A program made the position numbers and the translations under genes. Of a stretch of 40,549 nt of DNA, positions 8,413 to 16,618 are shown one piece after another. Location of the stretch: the NCBI RefSeq assembly GCF_013139515.1, contig NZ_WTAR01000086.1, positions 1 to 40,549 on the forward strand, written 5' to 3'. Source of the stretch: Lutibacter sp. (GTDB lineage: Bacteria; Bacteroidota; Bacteroidia; Flavobacteriales; Flavobacteriaceae). The notes beneath the pieces are model-generated. The model saw only the letters and a list, made by a program, of their open reading frames with translations, ran no database searches and was not told the origin of the DNA. The number at the start of each line of letters is the position of its first letter. Position 1 is the stretch's first letter.

Positions 8413-8739
8413 ATGTTTAAAGAGATTTTAAAAATTGAACAAGTTGAAGTGATAAAAGGTTTTAAAGGCCGTTTTTTTCACACTAATAGTTCAACTATTG
8501 CATTTTGGGAAATTGAAAAAGGTTCAGTTTTACCCGAACATTCTCACATACATGAACAAACTACACAATTAATTGAAGGTAAGCTTGAAATAACAATTAA
8601 TGGCGAAACTCAAATTTTAAAACCAGGTACAATTGTAAGCATTCCGCCAAATGTTACTCATAGCGGAAAAGCTTTAACAGCTTGTAAATTAACAGATACT
8701 TTTTGCCCAATACGAGAAGATTATAAATTTGATTCATAA
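8413..8739 (+). CDS. Small cupin-domain protein
   Basis: A 108-residue single cupin. Motif 1 is seen as PEHSHIHEQ (H43, H45, E48) and motif 2 as PPNVTHSG (H83), so a metal site is likely. Most likely a small sugar or metabolite isomerase, dioxygenase or binding protein; the substrate is unknown. It lies 13 bases after map and 8 bases before a methyltransferase gene on the same strand. The TAATTTTG at 8401-8408 is too close to the start to be a promoter. Confidence 0.85.
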   Translation: MFKEILKIEQVEVIKGFKGRFFHTNSSTIAFWEIEKGSVLPEHSHIHEQTTQLIEGKLEITINGETQILKPGTIVSIPPNVTHSGKALTACKLTDTFCPIREDYKFDS

Positions 8740-8747
8740 TATAGTTT

Positions 8748-9512
8748 TTGAAAAAGTTATTTAAATTAATACTAAATATTATTCCACGGCCAATTTTAAT
8801 TAAAGTTAGTTTTTGGGTACGCCCATTAATTGCTTTTTTTTTGAAAGGAACAACGTATACTGATCCAATTGATGGTAAAAGTTTTCGAAAATTTTTACCT
8901 TATGGTTATGGTATTCAACGCCCAAATGCATTATCCCCAAGTACATTTTCGTTAGAGCGTCATAGATTACTTTGGTTGTATTTAAAAAATGAAACTGATT
9001 TTTTTTCGAAACCTAAAAAAGTATTGCATATTGCTCCTGAACAATGTTTTTTAAAGTTATTTAAAAATCAAAATAATTTAGACTACACTACTGCAGATTT
9101 ATACTCACCAATTGCTGATGTTAAGGCTGATATTTGTAATTTACCTTTTGAAGATAATACGTTTGATGTTGTTTTTGCCAATCATGTTTTAGAACATATT
9201 GAAGATGATAAAAAAGCAATGCAAGAATTGTATAGAGTTCTAAAGCTTGGAGGAATGGGAATTTTTCAAATACCGCAAGAATTGGAACGAGAAACAACCT
9301 ATGAAGATTTCTCAATAACTTCACCTGAAGAAAAGAAAAAACATTTTGGACAGTATGACCATGTTCGTATTTACGGAAGAGATTATTTTAACCGCCTACG
9401 AAAAGTTGGTTTTACTGTAAATGAAGTTAATTACTCTAAAACAATTTCTGGCGATTTAATAAGGAAGTACTGTTTAGTAAAAGGTGAAGTTTTACCTGTT
9501 TGTTTTAAATAA
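8748..9512 (+). CDS. Class I SAM-dependent methyltransferase
   Basis: A 254-residue methyltransferase (Methyltransf_11 type). The SAM-site region runs from VLHIAPE through ADICNLPFED to FDVVFANHVLEHI and the post-motif LGGMGIFQIP. The N-terminal 40 residues are hydrophobic and basic and may touch the membrane. The start is TTG at 8748: an in-frame stop lies two codons upstream and no ATG is near. Substrate unknown. It ends 1 base before the convergent apbE gene, with no clear terminator between them. Confidence 0.85.
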   Translation: MKKLFKLILNIIPRPILIKVSFWVRPLIAFFLKGTTYTDPIDGKSFRKFLPYGYGIQRPNALSPSTFSLERHRLLWLYLKNETDFFSKPKKVLHIAPEQCFLKLFKNQNNLDYTTADLYSPIADVKADICNLPFEDNTFDVVFANHVLEHIEDDKKAMQELYRVLKLGGMGIFQIPQELERETTYEDFSITSPEEKKKHFGQYDHVRIYGRDYFNRLRKVGFTVNEVNYSKTISGDLIRKYCLVKGEVLPVCFK

Positions 9513-9513
9513 A

Positions 9514-10500
9514 TTAGTCATTAAAATTAGCTGATTTATATAGTTGCATTTCCCCTTTATCATTCGCATAAATTAAAAATGCTTTTAGCGAAGTGTTCTC
9601 TTTTAAAAACTCTTGAGATTTTTCTAAACCCATAGCCATAAATGCAGTTGCGTATCCATCAACATCTGCACAGTCTGTTTTACAAATAACTGAAGCACTT
9701 AGTAAATTACTCTCTGTAGCAAAACCTGTTTTCGTATTTATAGTGTGAACATATTTTGTGCCGTCAGCTGTTGTTCTAAACTTTCTGTAATTTCCTGAAG
9801 TAGCCATAGATTCATTACGCAACTGGATAGTAGTTGCAAAAGAACGCGTACCATCTTCATTAGGTTTTTCTATTGCAATTCTCCAAAATTTACCATGTTG
9901 GTTTACGCCTCTTGCTCTAATTTCACCACCAATTTCAACCATATAATTTTTAACTCCTTCTTGTTCAAAAACACGCCCAATAATATCAACTAAATACCCT
10001 TTGGCAATAGCATTAAAGTCGAAATATATTTCAGAGTATTGCTTAATTATTCTTCCATTTTTAAGACTTACTTTGTCAAAACCAACATAGGTTAAGAGTT
10101 CTTTTATTTTTGCTGAGTCTAAATTTTCAATAGCTTTTTCAGGTCCAAAACCCCAAGCATTTACTAATACTCCAACAGTAGGATCAAAATCACCATTTGT
10201 ATTTGTATAAATTTTCTCTGATTTAAAAAATACTTCTTCAAAAAAATGATCAACTACAATAGTAGTATCACCTTTATTAATTTTTGAAATATCTGATGTT
10301 GGAATATATGTAGAAACTGATTTATTAACAGCTTTTATTAAGCTATCAATTTTAATTTGAAAGTTTAAATTACTTTCTGAAACATATTTAATTGAAAATG
10401 TAGTTCCAATTGCGTTTCCTTTAAGAATTTTTAAATTCTCATCTTTTTTTTCGCAAGAAAAAAATACAATTACTAATACAAGAACCAATACGTTTTTCAA
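9514..10500 (-). CDS. apbE: FAD:protein FMN transferase (ApbE), lipoprotein
   Basis: A 328-residue ApbE protein, which transfers the FMN moiety of FAD to a threonine or serine of a target protein. The signal peptide ends at a lipobox cysteine (VIVFFSCEKK), placing it on the periplasmic face. Family features are DFNAIAKGYLVD, GEIRARG, YVHTINTKTG and the Mg2+-binding CADVDGYATA. The start is TTG at 10500 because an upstream in-frame stop excludes any ATG. NqrB and NqrC, encoded 4-6 kb away, are classic ApbE substrates, so this is probably the Nqr maturation enzyme here. Confidence 0.94.
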   Translation of the reverse strand: MKNVLVLVLVIVFFSCEKKDENLKILKGNAIGTTFSIKYVSESNLNFQIKIDSLIKAVNKSVSTYIPTSDISKINKGDTTIVVDHFFEEVFFKSEKIYTNTNGDFDPTVGVLVNAWGFGPEKAIENLDSAKIKELLTYVGFDKVSLKNGRIIKQYSEIYFDFNAIAKGYLVDIIGRVFEQEGVKNYMVEIGGEIRARGVNQHGKFWRIAIEKPNEDGTRSFATTIQLRNESMATSGNYRKFRTTADGTKYVHTINTKTGFATESNLLSASVICKTDCADVDGYATAFMAMGLEKSQEFLKENTSLKAFLIYANDKGEMQLYKSANFND

Positions 10501-10528
10501 AATCCTATTTTATAAAAATTCAATTTAA

Positions 10529-10536
10529 CAAATATA
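10529..10536 (-). promoter_or_regulatory. -7 element of apbE
   Basis: The minus strand reads TATATTTG (TAnnTTTG) 28 bases upstream of the apbE TTG start. Confidence 0.5.
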
Positions 10537-10603
10537 CAATTTTAGAATATCATAAAATCTTCATAATTTATTTTTAAACTGTAATTTCTAACATTCTTTT
10601 TTT

Positions 10604-10611
10604 TAACTTTG
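10604..10611 (+). promoter_or_regulatory. -7 element of the OmpA-family gene
   Basis: TAACTTTG (TAnnTTTG) 23 bases upstream of the start codon; no clear -33 TTTG. Confidence 0.5.
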
Positions 10612-10634
10612 TTTTTACTAAAGTATATTAAATT

Positions 10635-11477
10635 ATGAAAAAATTATTTGTGTTAGTTGTTACAACTTCTGTAATGTTAAGCTCTTGTGTGTCACAAAAA
10701 AAATACACTGAATTGGAAGGGAATTACAACAAAAAAAGTCAGGAATTAGTTGATTCTAAAGCTGATTTAATGAAGTGTAGAATTGAAAATGAAGGAAAAA
10801 TATCAGCACTAGAACAACGTGTGATTGACTTAAAAAACGACAAAGAAAAGACGTTAGAATATGTAGATAATTTAACTGTTTTATCTAAATCTGCTTCAGA
10901 TAATATTAAAGAAACCTTATCTCAAATGGGTAAAAAAGATGAGTATATTACGTATATTCAAAAAGCAATTACTCGTAAAGATTCAATTAATTTAGCGTTA
11001 GGGTTTAAATTAAAGAAAGTTTTAAAAGATGGTTTACATGATGATGATATTCAGGTAAATGTTGAAAAAACGGTTGTTTATATTTCTATAGCTGATAAAT
11101 TGTTGTTTAAAAGCGGTAGCGCAACAATTTCAAGTGAAGCTAAAACAGTATTAGGTAAAGTTGCTGAAGTAATTGCGGCACAACCTGAGTTAGAAGTTAT
11201 GGTTGAAGGATATACAGATAATAAAAAAGTTATAAGTAACGCAAGCATTAAGGATAATTGGGATTTAAGCGTGAATAGATCTACGTCAGTTATAAGAGTC
11301 TTGCAAAATGATTTTAATATTGAGCCAAGTCGTTTAATTGCTGCTGGTAGAAGTGAGTATATGCCATTAGAAAGTAATGATACTGTTGAAGGTAGATCTA
11401 GAAATAGAAGAACTCGTATTGTTTTAATGCCAAAACTTGAACAATTCTTTGACTTGTTAGAAAACAAAGTAGAATAA
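10635..11477 (+). CDS. OmpA-family lipoprotein
   Basis: A 280-residue envelope protein. It has a lipoprotein signal peptide with lipobox cysteine C18 (LSSCVSQKKY), a charged heptad-like stretch at about 25-90 that is probably a coiled coil, and a C-terminal OmpA/Pal-type peptidoglycan-binding domain (about 150-275). That domain includes VEGYTDN, LSVNRSTSVIRVL and GRSRNRRTRIVL. It probably links the outer membrane to peptidoglycan. It is transcribed divergently from apbE and ends at a strong terminator. Confidence 0.93.
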   Translation: MKKLFVLVVTTSVMLSSCVSQKKYTELEGNYNKKSQELVDSKADLMKCRIENEGKISALEQRVIDLKNDKEKTLEYVDNLTVLSKSASDNIKETLSQMGKKDEYITYIQKAITRKDSINLALGFKLKKVLKDGLHDDDIQVNVEKTVVYISIADKLLFKSGSATISSEAKTVLGKVAEVIAAQPELEVMVEGYTDNKKVISNASIKDNWDLSVNRSTSVIRVLQNDFNIEPSRLIAAGRSEYMPLESNDTVEGRSRNRRTRIVLMPKLEQFFDLLENKVE

Positions 11478-11495
11478 TAAAATTCTTATAAATAT

Positions 11496-11522
11496 AAAAA
11501 CCACACTTTAAGTGTGGTTTTT
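11496..11522. terminator. Bidirectional intrinsic terminator
   Basis: AAAAACCACACTT and AAGTGTGGTTTTT form a 13-base inverted repeat around a single T; the real loop would be wider. It serves the OmpA-family gene and overlaps the last base of the convergent gene's stop codon. Confidence 0.9.
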
Positions 11523-11899
11523 TAGTTTAACTCAACATCTAACAATTGTAAGCCCTCGTATTGTAATAAGTATTCTTCATTTAAATTTGGTGGTGCCTTT
11601 TTGTTATCCTTGTGTCCAATTCCAACACCTGCAAACACAACTTTGGCATTGTTTTTTCTAGCATGAATTTTAAAAGTCTCCATCCAAATAGCATCATAAC
11701 TTATTGGTATATCATTAACCTGAGTTGTTTTGACTATTACAAAAAACCGTGTATTATTTTTATCTATACAAACAAATTGAGGATTTCTTTTTAATTGACT
11801 ATTCACAGCAATAAACTCATAGCCTTTTGCTTCTAAATCTTTCCCAACTATGTTCATAGCTAAGTTGTGTATTTCTTGGTCAGTAAGAGGTCTACTCAT
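11522..11899 (-). CDS. Conserved hypothetical protein, possibly degenerate nuclease fold
   Basis: A 125-residue soluble protein. Relatives next to nqrF in Bacteroidota are, as I recall, sometimes labelled as an Nqr subunit F, but it has no cysteine cluster, FAD or NADH motif, so that name would be wrong. The stretch AKGYEFIAVN...PQFVCIDKN...FFVIVKTTQ resembles the GY-N-GEID-VEVKT pattern of restriction-endonuclease-fold proteins such as YraN, with the catalytic Glu of ExK replaced by Ile. This points to a non-catalytic nuclease-like fold, as inference only. It has its own promoter inside the nqr terminator. Confidence 0.8.
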   Translation of the reverse strand: MSRPLTDQEIHNLAMNIVGKDLEAKGYEFIAVNSQLKRNPQFVCIDKNNTRFFVIVKTTQVNDIPISYDAIWMETFKIHARKNNAKVVFAGVGIGHKDNKKAPPNLNEEYLLQYEGLQLLDVELN

Positions 11900-11917
11900 T
11901 TAAAAATTGTTTAAAAA

Positions 11918-11943
11918 AAATCCGATACAAAGGTATCGGATTT
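11918..11943 (-). terminator. Terminator of the nqr operon
   Basis: AAATCCGATAC (11918-11928), loop AAAG, GTATCGGATTT (11933-11943), an 11-pair stem. It follows nqrF, the last gene of the operon, and the minus strand continues into a T run. Confidence 0.88.
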
Positions 11944-11958
11944 AATTTTGTGTATCAA
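11928..11958 (-). promoter_or_regulatory. Promoter of the 11522-11899 gene, inside the nqr terminator
   Basis: On the minus strand TTG (11956-11958), a 20-base spacer and TACCTTTG (11928-11935) match the Bacteroidota promoter. The -7 box spans the loop and first stem bases of the nqr terminator. Confidence 0.6.
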
Positions 11959-11976
11959 TTTGATTCAAATTATTGA

Positions 11977-13290
11977 TTATCCACCAAAGTCATCAAACCT
12001 AATATTTTCGTCTGCTAAACCAAAGTCTTCACCCATTTTTTGAACAGCTTTGTTCATTAATGGTGGTCCACAGAAATATAATTCAAGATCTTCAGGAGCT
12101 TCATGTTTAGATAAGTACTCATCAATTACTGCTAAGTGTACAAAACCGGTAAAACCATCTCCATCAGTATCATTTGCATCTTTTTTATTCACCCAATTGT
12201 CTTCAGGTGCAGGTTCAGATAGTACTAAGTAAAATTTAAAATTAGGAAACTCTTTCTCTAATTCGTAAAAATGATCTAAATAAAACAATTCTCTTTTAGA
12301 ACGACCACCATACCAATATGTAACTTTTCTACCTGTCTTTAATGTTTTGAATAAGTGATATAAATGAGAGCGCATTGGTGCCATACCAGCTCCACCACCA
12401 ACGTATAACATTTCAGCCTCAGATTCATTAATGAAAAACTCGCCATAAGGTCCAGAAATAGTTACTTTATCACCTGGTTTACGTGAAAATATGTATGATG
12501 ATGCAACACCAGGGTTAACATCCATCCATCCGTTTTTAGCTCTATCCCAAGGTGGCGTAGCTATACGAACGTTTAACATAATTTCTTTTCCTTCAGCAGG
12601 ATATGAAGCCATAGAATATGCACGTTCTACTAATTCAGTATTTTTCATTTTTAAATTCCAAAGACCAAATTTATCCCATTCAACCTGAAACTTATCTGCA
12701 GTTTCATGTTCTTCAGGATGTGCTGTAATGTCCATATCCTTAAAGTCAATTTCACATTCAGGTATTTCAATTTGAATATACCCTCCAGCTTTGTAGCCCA
12801 TATCTTCAGGAATTTCAACAACAAATTCTTTAATAAATGAAGCTACATTGTAGTTTCTTACAACGGTTCCTTCCCATTTCTTAATTCCAAAAACTTCTTC
12901 AGGAATAGAAATATCCATATCTTGTTTCACTTTTACCTGACAAGATAAGCGAGCGCCATCTTTTAATTGTTTACGAGTAAAGTGAGGTGTTTCGGTTGGT
13001 AAAGCTTCACCACCACCTGAATGTACGTGACATTCGCATTGTATACAAGTTCCACCACCACCACAAGCAGAAGGCAAAAATATTTTTTCAGCACTTAAGG
13101 TTGTCAATAATGAACTTCCTGATGCAACTTCAATTTCTTTCTCTCCGTTTATTTTAATTTTTACAGGTCCGGATGGTAATAGTTTTTGTTTTACATATAA
13201 TAATACTGCAACTAATAATAGTGTTAAAACTAAAAATGCTACTACGGTTGCTACAATTGTACCTAAGGTATTTGCTGCTAATATCATCAT
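11977..13290 (-). CDS. nqrF: Na+-translocating NADH:quinone reductase subunit F
   Basis: A 437-residue entry subunit of Nqr: it takes electrons from NADH through FAD to a [2Fe-2S] cluster. An N-terminal membrane helix (about 10-33) is followed by a ferredoxin domain with cluster ligands C76, C82, C85 and C117. Then come the FAD-binding RAYS (223-226) with GPYGEFF and the NADH-binding GGGAGMAP (298-305), with CGPPLM near the C-terminus. Its start overlaps the nqrE stop codon by one base, showing translational coupling. Two adjacent ATG codons could serve as start. Last gene of the operon. Confidence 0.97.
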   Translation of the reverse strand: MMILAANTLGTIVATVVAFLVLTLLLVAVLLYVKQKLLPSGPVKIKINGEKEIEVASGSSLLTTLSAEKIFLPSACGGGGTCIQCECHVHSGGGEALPTETPHFTRKQLKDGARLSCQVKVKQDMDISIPEEVFGIKKWEGTVVRNYNVASFIKEFVVEIPEDMGYKAGGYIQIEIPECEIDFKDMDITAHPEEHETADKFQVEWDKFGLWNLKMKNTELVERAYSMASYPAEGKEIMLNVRIATPPWDRAKNGWMDVNPGVASSYIFSRKPGDKVTISGPYGEFFINESEAEMLYVGGGAGMAPMRSHLYHLFKTLKTGRKVTYWYGGRSKRELFYLDHFYELEKEFPNFKFYLVLSEPAPEDNWVNKKDANDTDGDGFTGFVHLAVIDEYLSKHEAPEDLELYFCGPPLMNKAVQKMGEDFGLADENIRFDDFGG

Positions 13291-14003
13291 TATTCGTGTA
13301 TTTCTTTTTCGTTATTTGCTATATCAATAGCTTCTTTTACTGCTTCAATTTGTACAGTTTCTGTTTCTTTAGCTACTTCTTCTTCACCTCCTGTTAGCAT
13401 TCCACCAAAACTCATAAAACCTATGGCCATAAGACCCGTAATAATAAATGTAATTCCTAAACCTCTTAATGGAGCAGGTACATTTGAATATCTAATTTTT
13501 TCACGAATAGCTGCTATTGCTAAAATTGCTAAAAACCAGCCTATTCCAGAACTAATACCATAATTTAATGCTAGACCTACTGTTTGAATTTCGCGAGATT
13601 GCATAAATAATGAACCTCCTAAAATAGCGCAGTTCACAGCAATTAATGGTAAAAATATTCCCAATGAGTTATATAATGATGGTGAAAATTTTTCTACTAT
13701 AATTTCTACTAATTGTACCATTGTTGCAATGGTAGCAATAAACATAATAAATGATAAGAAACTTAAATCATATACTGCATATTCAGGCCCTAACCATGCT
13801 AAAGCGCCATCTTTTAATATATATGTGTCTAATAACCAGTTTAAAGGAACTGTAATAGCCATTACAAAAATAACGGCCACTCCTAATCCTACTGCAGTTG
13901 ATACTTTTTTAGATACAGCTAAGTATGAACACATTCCTAAGAACGTTGCAAACACCATGTTATCTATAAATATTGCCTTAAAAAATAATTCTAAATGTTC
14001 CAT
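13290..14003 (-). CDS. nqrE: Na+-translocating NADH:quinone reductase subunit E
   Basis: A 237-residue integral membrane subunit with six membrane segments, paired with NqrD. In Vibrio Nqr, cysteines of NqrD and NqrE hold an iron centre in the membrane; the equivalents here appear to be C25 (GMCSYLAV) and C125 (AVNCAILGG). It is longer than the usual ~200 residues because of a charged tail (about 205-237) rich in Glu and Lys after the last helix. It lies between nqrD (5 bases upstream) and nqrF (1-base overlap). Confidence 0.96.
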   Translation of the reverse strand: MEHLELFFKAIFIDNMVFATFLGMCSYLAVSKKVSTAVGLGVAVIFVMAITVPLNWLLDTYILKDGALAWLGPEYAVYDLSFLSFIMFIATIATMVQLVEIIVEKFSPSLYNSLGIFLPLIAVNCAILGGSLFMQSREIQTVGLALNYGISSGIGWFLAILAIAAIREKIRYSNVPAPLRGLGITFIITGLMAIGFMSFGGMLTGGEEEVAKETETVQIEAVKEAIDIANNEKEIHE

Positions 14004-14008
14004 ATTCT

Positions 14009-14656
14009 TTAGTTATCTTCAATTAATGCTTCATTTCTTGAGCGTTGTACCCATATAATTATTCCTACAGTAATTAATGCCATTGGTGCTAATAACATAA
14101 ATCCGTTATTTTCATACCCATACGCATATACTCCAGTTTTCTCAATAGAATCACCTAACACTTTAAATCCTAGTAATGATCCTGATCCTAACAATTCTCT
14201 AAAAAATCCAACAATTATTAAGATTAATGCATACCCTAATGCATTTCCAATACCATCTATAAACGATCTAAGAGGTCCGTTAGCCAATGCAAAGGCTTCA
14301 AAACGTCCCATAATAATACAGTTTGTAATAATTAAACCAACAAAAACAGATAACGTTTTACTTAGTTCATATGCAAATGCTTTTAATACTAAATCAACAA
14401 TAATTACAAGAGTTGCAACTACAATAAGCTGTGCTATAATTCTAATTTTTGATGGAATTATATTTCGCATTAATGATATTGTAAGATTTCCTAAACCCAT
14501 TACAAATAATACTGCCACTGACATTACGATAGACGCTTTTAACTCAGCTGTAATTGCCAATGCAGAACAAATACCTAATACTTGAATAGTAATTGGGTTA
14601 TTATCTGCTAAAGGGTCTGTTATTAATTTTAAATCTTTTTTTGATAAAAGTCCCAT
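14009..14656 (-). CDS. nqrD: Na+-translocating NADH:quinone reductase subunit D
   Basis: A 215-residue membrane subunit homologous to NqrE and part of the sodium-translocating core. Candidate iron-centre cysteines are C30 (LGICSALAI) and C113 (ITNCIIMGR), the positions expected from the Vibrio enzyme. The family stretch RNIIPSKIRI and a GRFEAFA motif are present. It lies 3 bases downstream of nqrC and 5 bases upstream of nqrE. Confidence 0.97.
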   Translation of the reverse strand: MGLLSKKDLKLITDPLADNNPITIQVLGICSALAITAELKASIVMSVAVLFVMGLGNLTISLMRNIIPSKIRIIAQLIVVATLVIIVDLVLKAFAYELSKTLSVFVGLIITNCIIMGRFEAFALANGPLRSFIDGIGNALGYALILIIVGFFRELLGSGSLLGFKVLGDSIEKTGVYAYGYENNGFMLLAPMALITVGIIIWVQRSRNEALIEDN

Positions 14657-14659
14657 AAA

Positions 14660-15406
14660 TTATTGCTTTAATGTTTTTAAATATGGTAAATACATTTTCA
14701 AATCTTTTCTAAGCATTGCTGCTAATCCATCACCGGTGATAGTTGATCCTGCTATTGCATCTACTTCGAAATCAGTTTTATCTAAATTTTTCGGATCTGA
14801 ATTTCCTTTAGATACTGAAATTCCTTTAAATAAATCTCCGTCTAAAAAGTGTTCACCTTTAAAATCATCCATAAAAAAACGTTCTTTTATGTTTGACCCT
14901 AATCCTGGAGTTTCTCCAGCGTGATCAAAAAATACTCCCTGAACTACCAGTTGGTTGTCTACAGCAACATATCCCCAAATTGCATCCCATAATCCTTTAC
15001 CTCTTACTGGAATAATATAATATTGAATATTATCTTTCATTCCCATAAATAATGGTAGTCTACGTTGGTAGTTTTCATTTTTTGCAGCTGCAGTTTCTTT
15101 TTTAAGGTCTATTAAATAAGCCATATCATCTTCAACAACATCAGTTCCTGTAATTATTAGTTGTTTTGTAATATATGTTGAAAACTCACTTGCTACTTTG
15201 TCTTTTGATACAAACTTAACGCTTGTTTCATCATTTTCATTAACACCCATTGCGTATAAAATATTTTGTTGCTTTTCTATACGTTTATTTTCTGTGATTT
15301 TCCCTTTTAAGGATGATGCTAAAAAAGCTAGTAATGCTCCTACTATAACAACCATTCCGGTTGTGAATAGTATTGTATATAGGTTACTCTCTGTGTTTCT
15401 TGCCAT
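14660..15406 (-). CDS. nqrC: Na+-translocating NADH:quinone reductase subunit C
   Basis: A 248-residue subunit with one N-terminal membrane helix (about 10-33) and a periplasmic FMN-binding domain. The flavinylation motif is DAIAGST (216-222), fitting the D-x-x-(S/T)-G-A-T pattern except that A is S here; T222 is the expected site of covalent FMN. GETPGLGSNI (164-173) is another family signature. ApbE, encoded nearby, would attach the FMN. Gaps to nqrB and nqrD are 2 and 3 bases. Confidence 0.96.
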   Translation of the reverse strand: MARNTESNLYTILFTTGMVVIVGALLAFLASSLKGKITENKRIEKQQNILYAMGVNENDETSVKFVSKDKVASEFSTYITKQLIITGTDVVEDDMAYLIDLKKETAAAKNENYQRRLPLFMGMKDNIQYYIIPVRGKGLWDAIWGYVAVDNQLVVQGVFFDHAGETPGLGSNIKERFFMDDFKGEHFLDGDLFKGISVSKGNSDPKNLDKTDFEVDAIAGSTITGDGLAAMLRKDLKMYLPYLKTLKQ

Positions 15407-15408
15407 TT

Positions 15409-16614
15409 TTATGCTGTTTTTGCTTTTAAACGTTTTAGCCTTTTTTTAACATTTCCTTGTACTATATAATGGTCAATAGTAGGTGCAAATACGTTCATTA
15501 ATAAAATTGCTAACATTACACCTTCAGGATATGCCGGATTGAATACACGTATTAAAATTGAAATAAATCCAATTAAAAAACCATAAATCCATTTTCCTTT
15601 ATTTGTTTGTGAAGCTGTTACAGGATCAGTTGCCATAAATACAATACCAAATGCTAAACCACCTATTAATAAATGGTGCCAAAATTCTGTACTCATAAGA
15701 CTGTAGAATTTACTTCCTTCATTTATCCAACCAGCATCAACTACTGCATTAAAAATAAGTCCCATTACTAAGGCTCCAACAACAGCTGATAGCATTATTC
15801 TCCAACTTCCTACTTTGGTAAATATTAAATATAAACCCCCTAATAATATTAAAAGAGCAGATGTTTCACCTACTGAACCTGGAACAAACCCATAGAACAT
15901 ATCCCAAGTTGAATACACAAATTCTTTACCTTGAGCTAAACTTCCTAAAATTGTTTCACCTGAAATAGCATCTGGAGTTCCTTGCATTGCTTTCGCTCCT
16001 GTTACCCATACTTTATCTCCACTCATCCAAGTTGGATAAGCGAAAAACAAAAATGCTCTTATAGTTAATGCTGGGTTTAAAATATTCATTCCTGTACCTC
16101 CAAAAACTTCTTTCCCTATTACTACACCAAAAATAACTGCTACAGCAAGCATCCAAAGAGGCGTATCAATTGGTACAATTAGCGGAACTAACATACCTGT
16201 TACAAAATAACCTTCTTCTACTTCGTGTTTATTAATAGTTGCAAATATTACTTCTATTCCTAATCCAATAACGTAAGAAACAATTATAAGTGGTAATAAT
16301 TTTAAAGCTCCAACAGAAAAATTATCAAAATTCCAAAAATCGCCGCTAAAGAATGACATTCCTTCTGGAAAACCATTAATTGCAACATCTTGCTGAAACC
16401 CAACATTAAACATTGCAAATATTAAAACTGGAATTAGAGGTAAAATAACATTTGTCATTGTACGCTTTAAATCATCAGCACCTCTCAAATGTCCTCCTGA
16501 ATGAGTTGTCTCTTTAGGTGTGTAAAAAAGAGTGTGGATAGCACCAAATGTAGTTTCCCAATTTGTACCCTTAGTCTTTTCACTAATATTATGTAATTTA
16601 TCTTTTAATCCCAT
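15409..16614 (-). CDS. nqrB: Na+-translocating NADH:quinone reductase subunit B
   Basis: A 401-residue polytopic subunit that carries covalent FMN and riboflavin and is thought to contain the Na+ path. The FMN-threonine motif appears as DAISGET (215-221), with Glu where SGAT normally has Ala; T221 is the expected acceptor. GGTGMNILNPAL (172-183) is conserved in the family. The N-terminal ~40 residues are cytoplasmic. It follows nqrA by 4 bases and precedes nqrC by 2. Confidence 0.97.
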   Translation of the reverse strand: MGLKDKLHNISEKTKGTNWETTFGAIHTLFYTPKETTHSGGHLRGADDLKRTMTNVILPLIPVLIFAMFNVGFQQDVAINGFPEGMSFFSGDFWNFDNFSVGALKLLPLIIVSYVIGLGIEVIFATINKHEVEEGYFVTGMLVPLIVPIDTPLWMLAVAVIFGVVIGKEVFGGTGMNILNPALTIRAFLFFAYPTWMSGDKVWVTGAKAMQGTPDAISGETILGSLAQGKEFVYSTWDMFYGFVPGSVGETSALLILLGGLYLIFTKVGSWRIMLSAVVGALVMGLIFNAVVDAGWINEGSKFYSLMSTEFWHHLLIGGLAFGIVFMATDPVTASQTNKGKWIYGFLIGFISILIRVFNPAYPEGVMLAILLMNVFAPTIDHYIVQGNVKKRLKRLKAKTA

Positions 16615-16618
16615 AATT

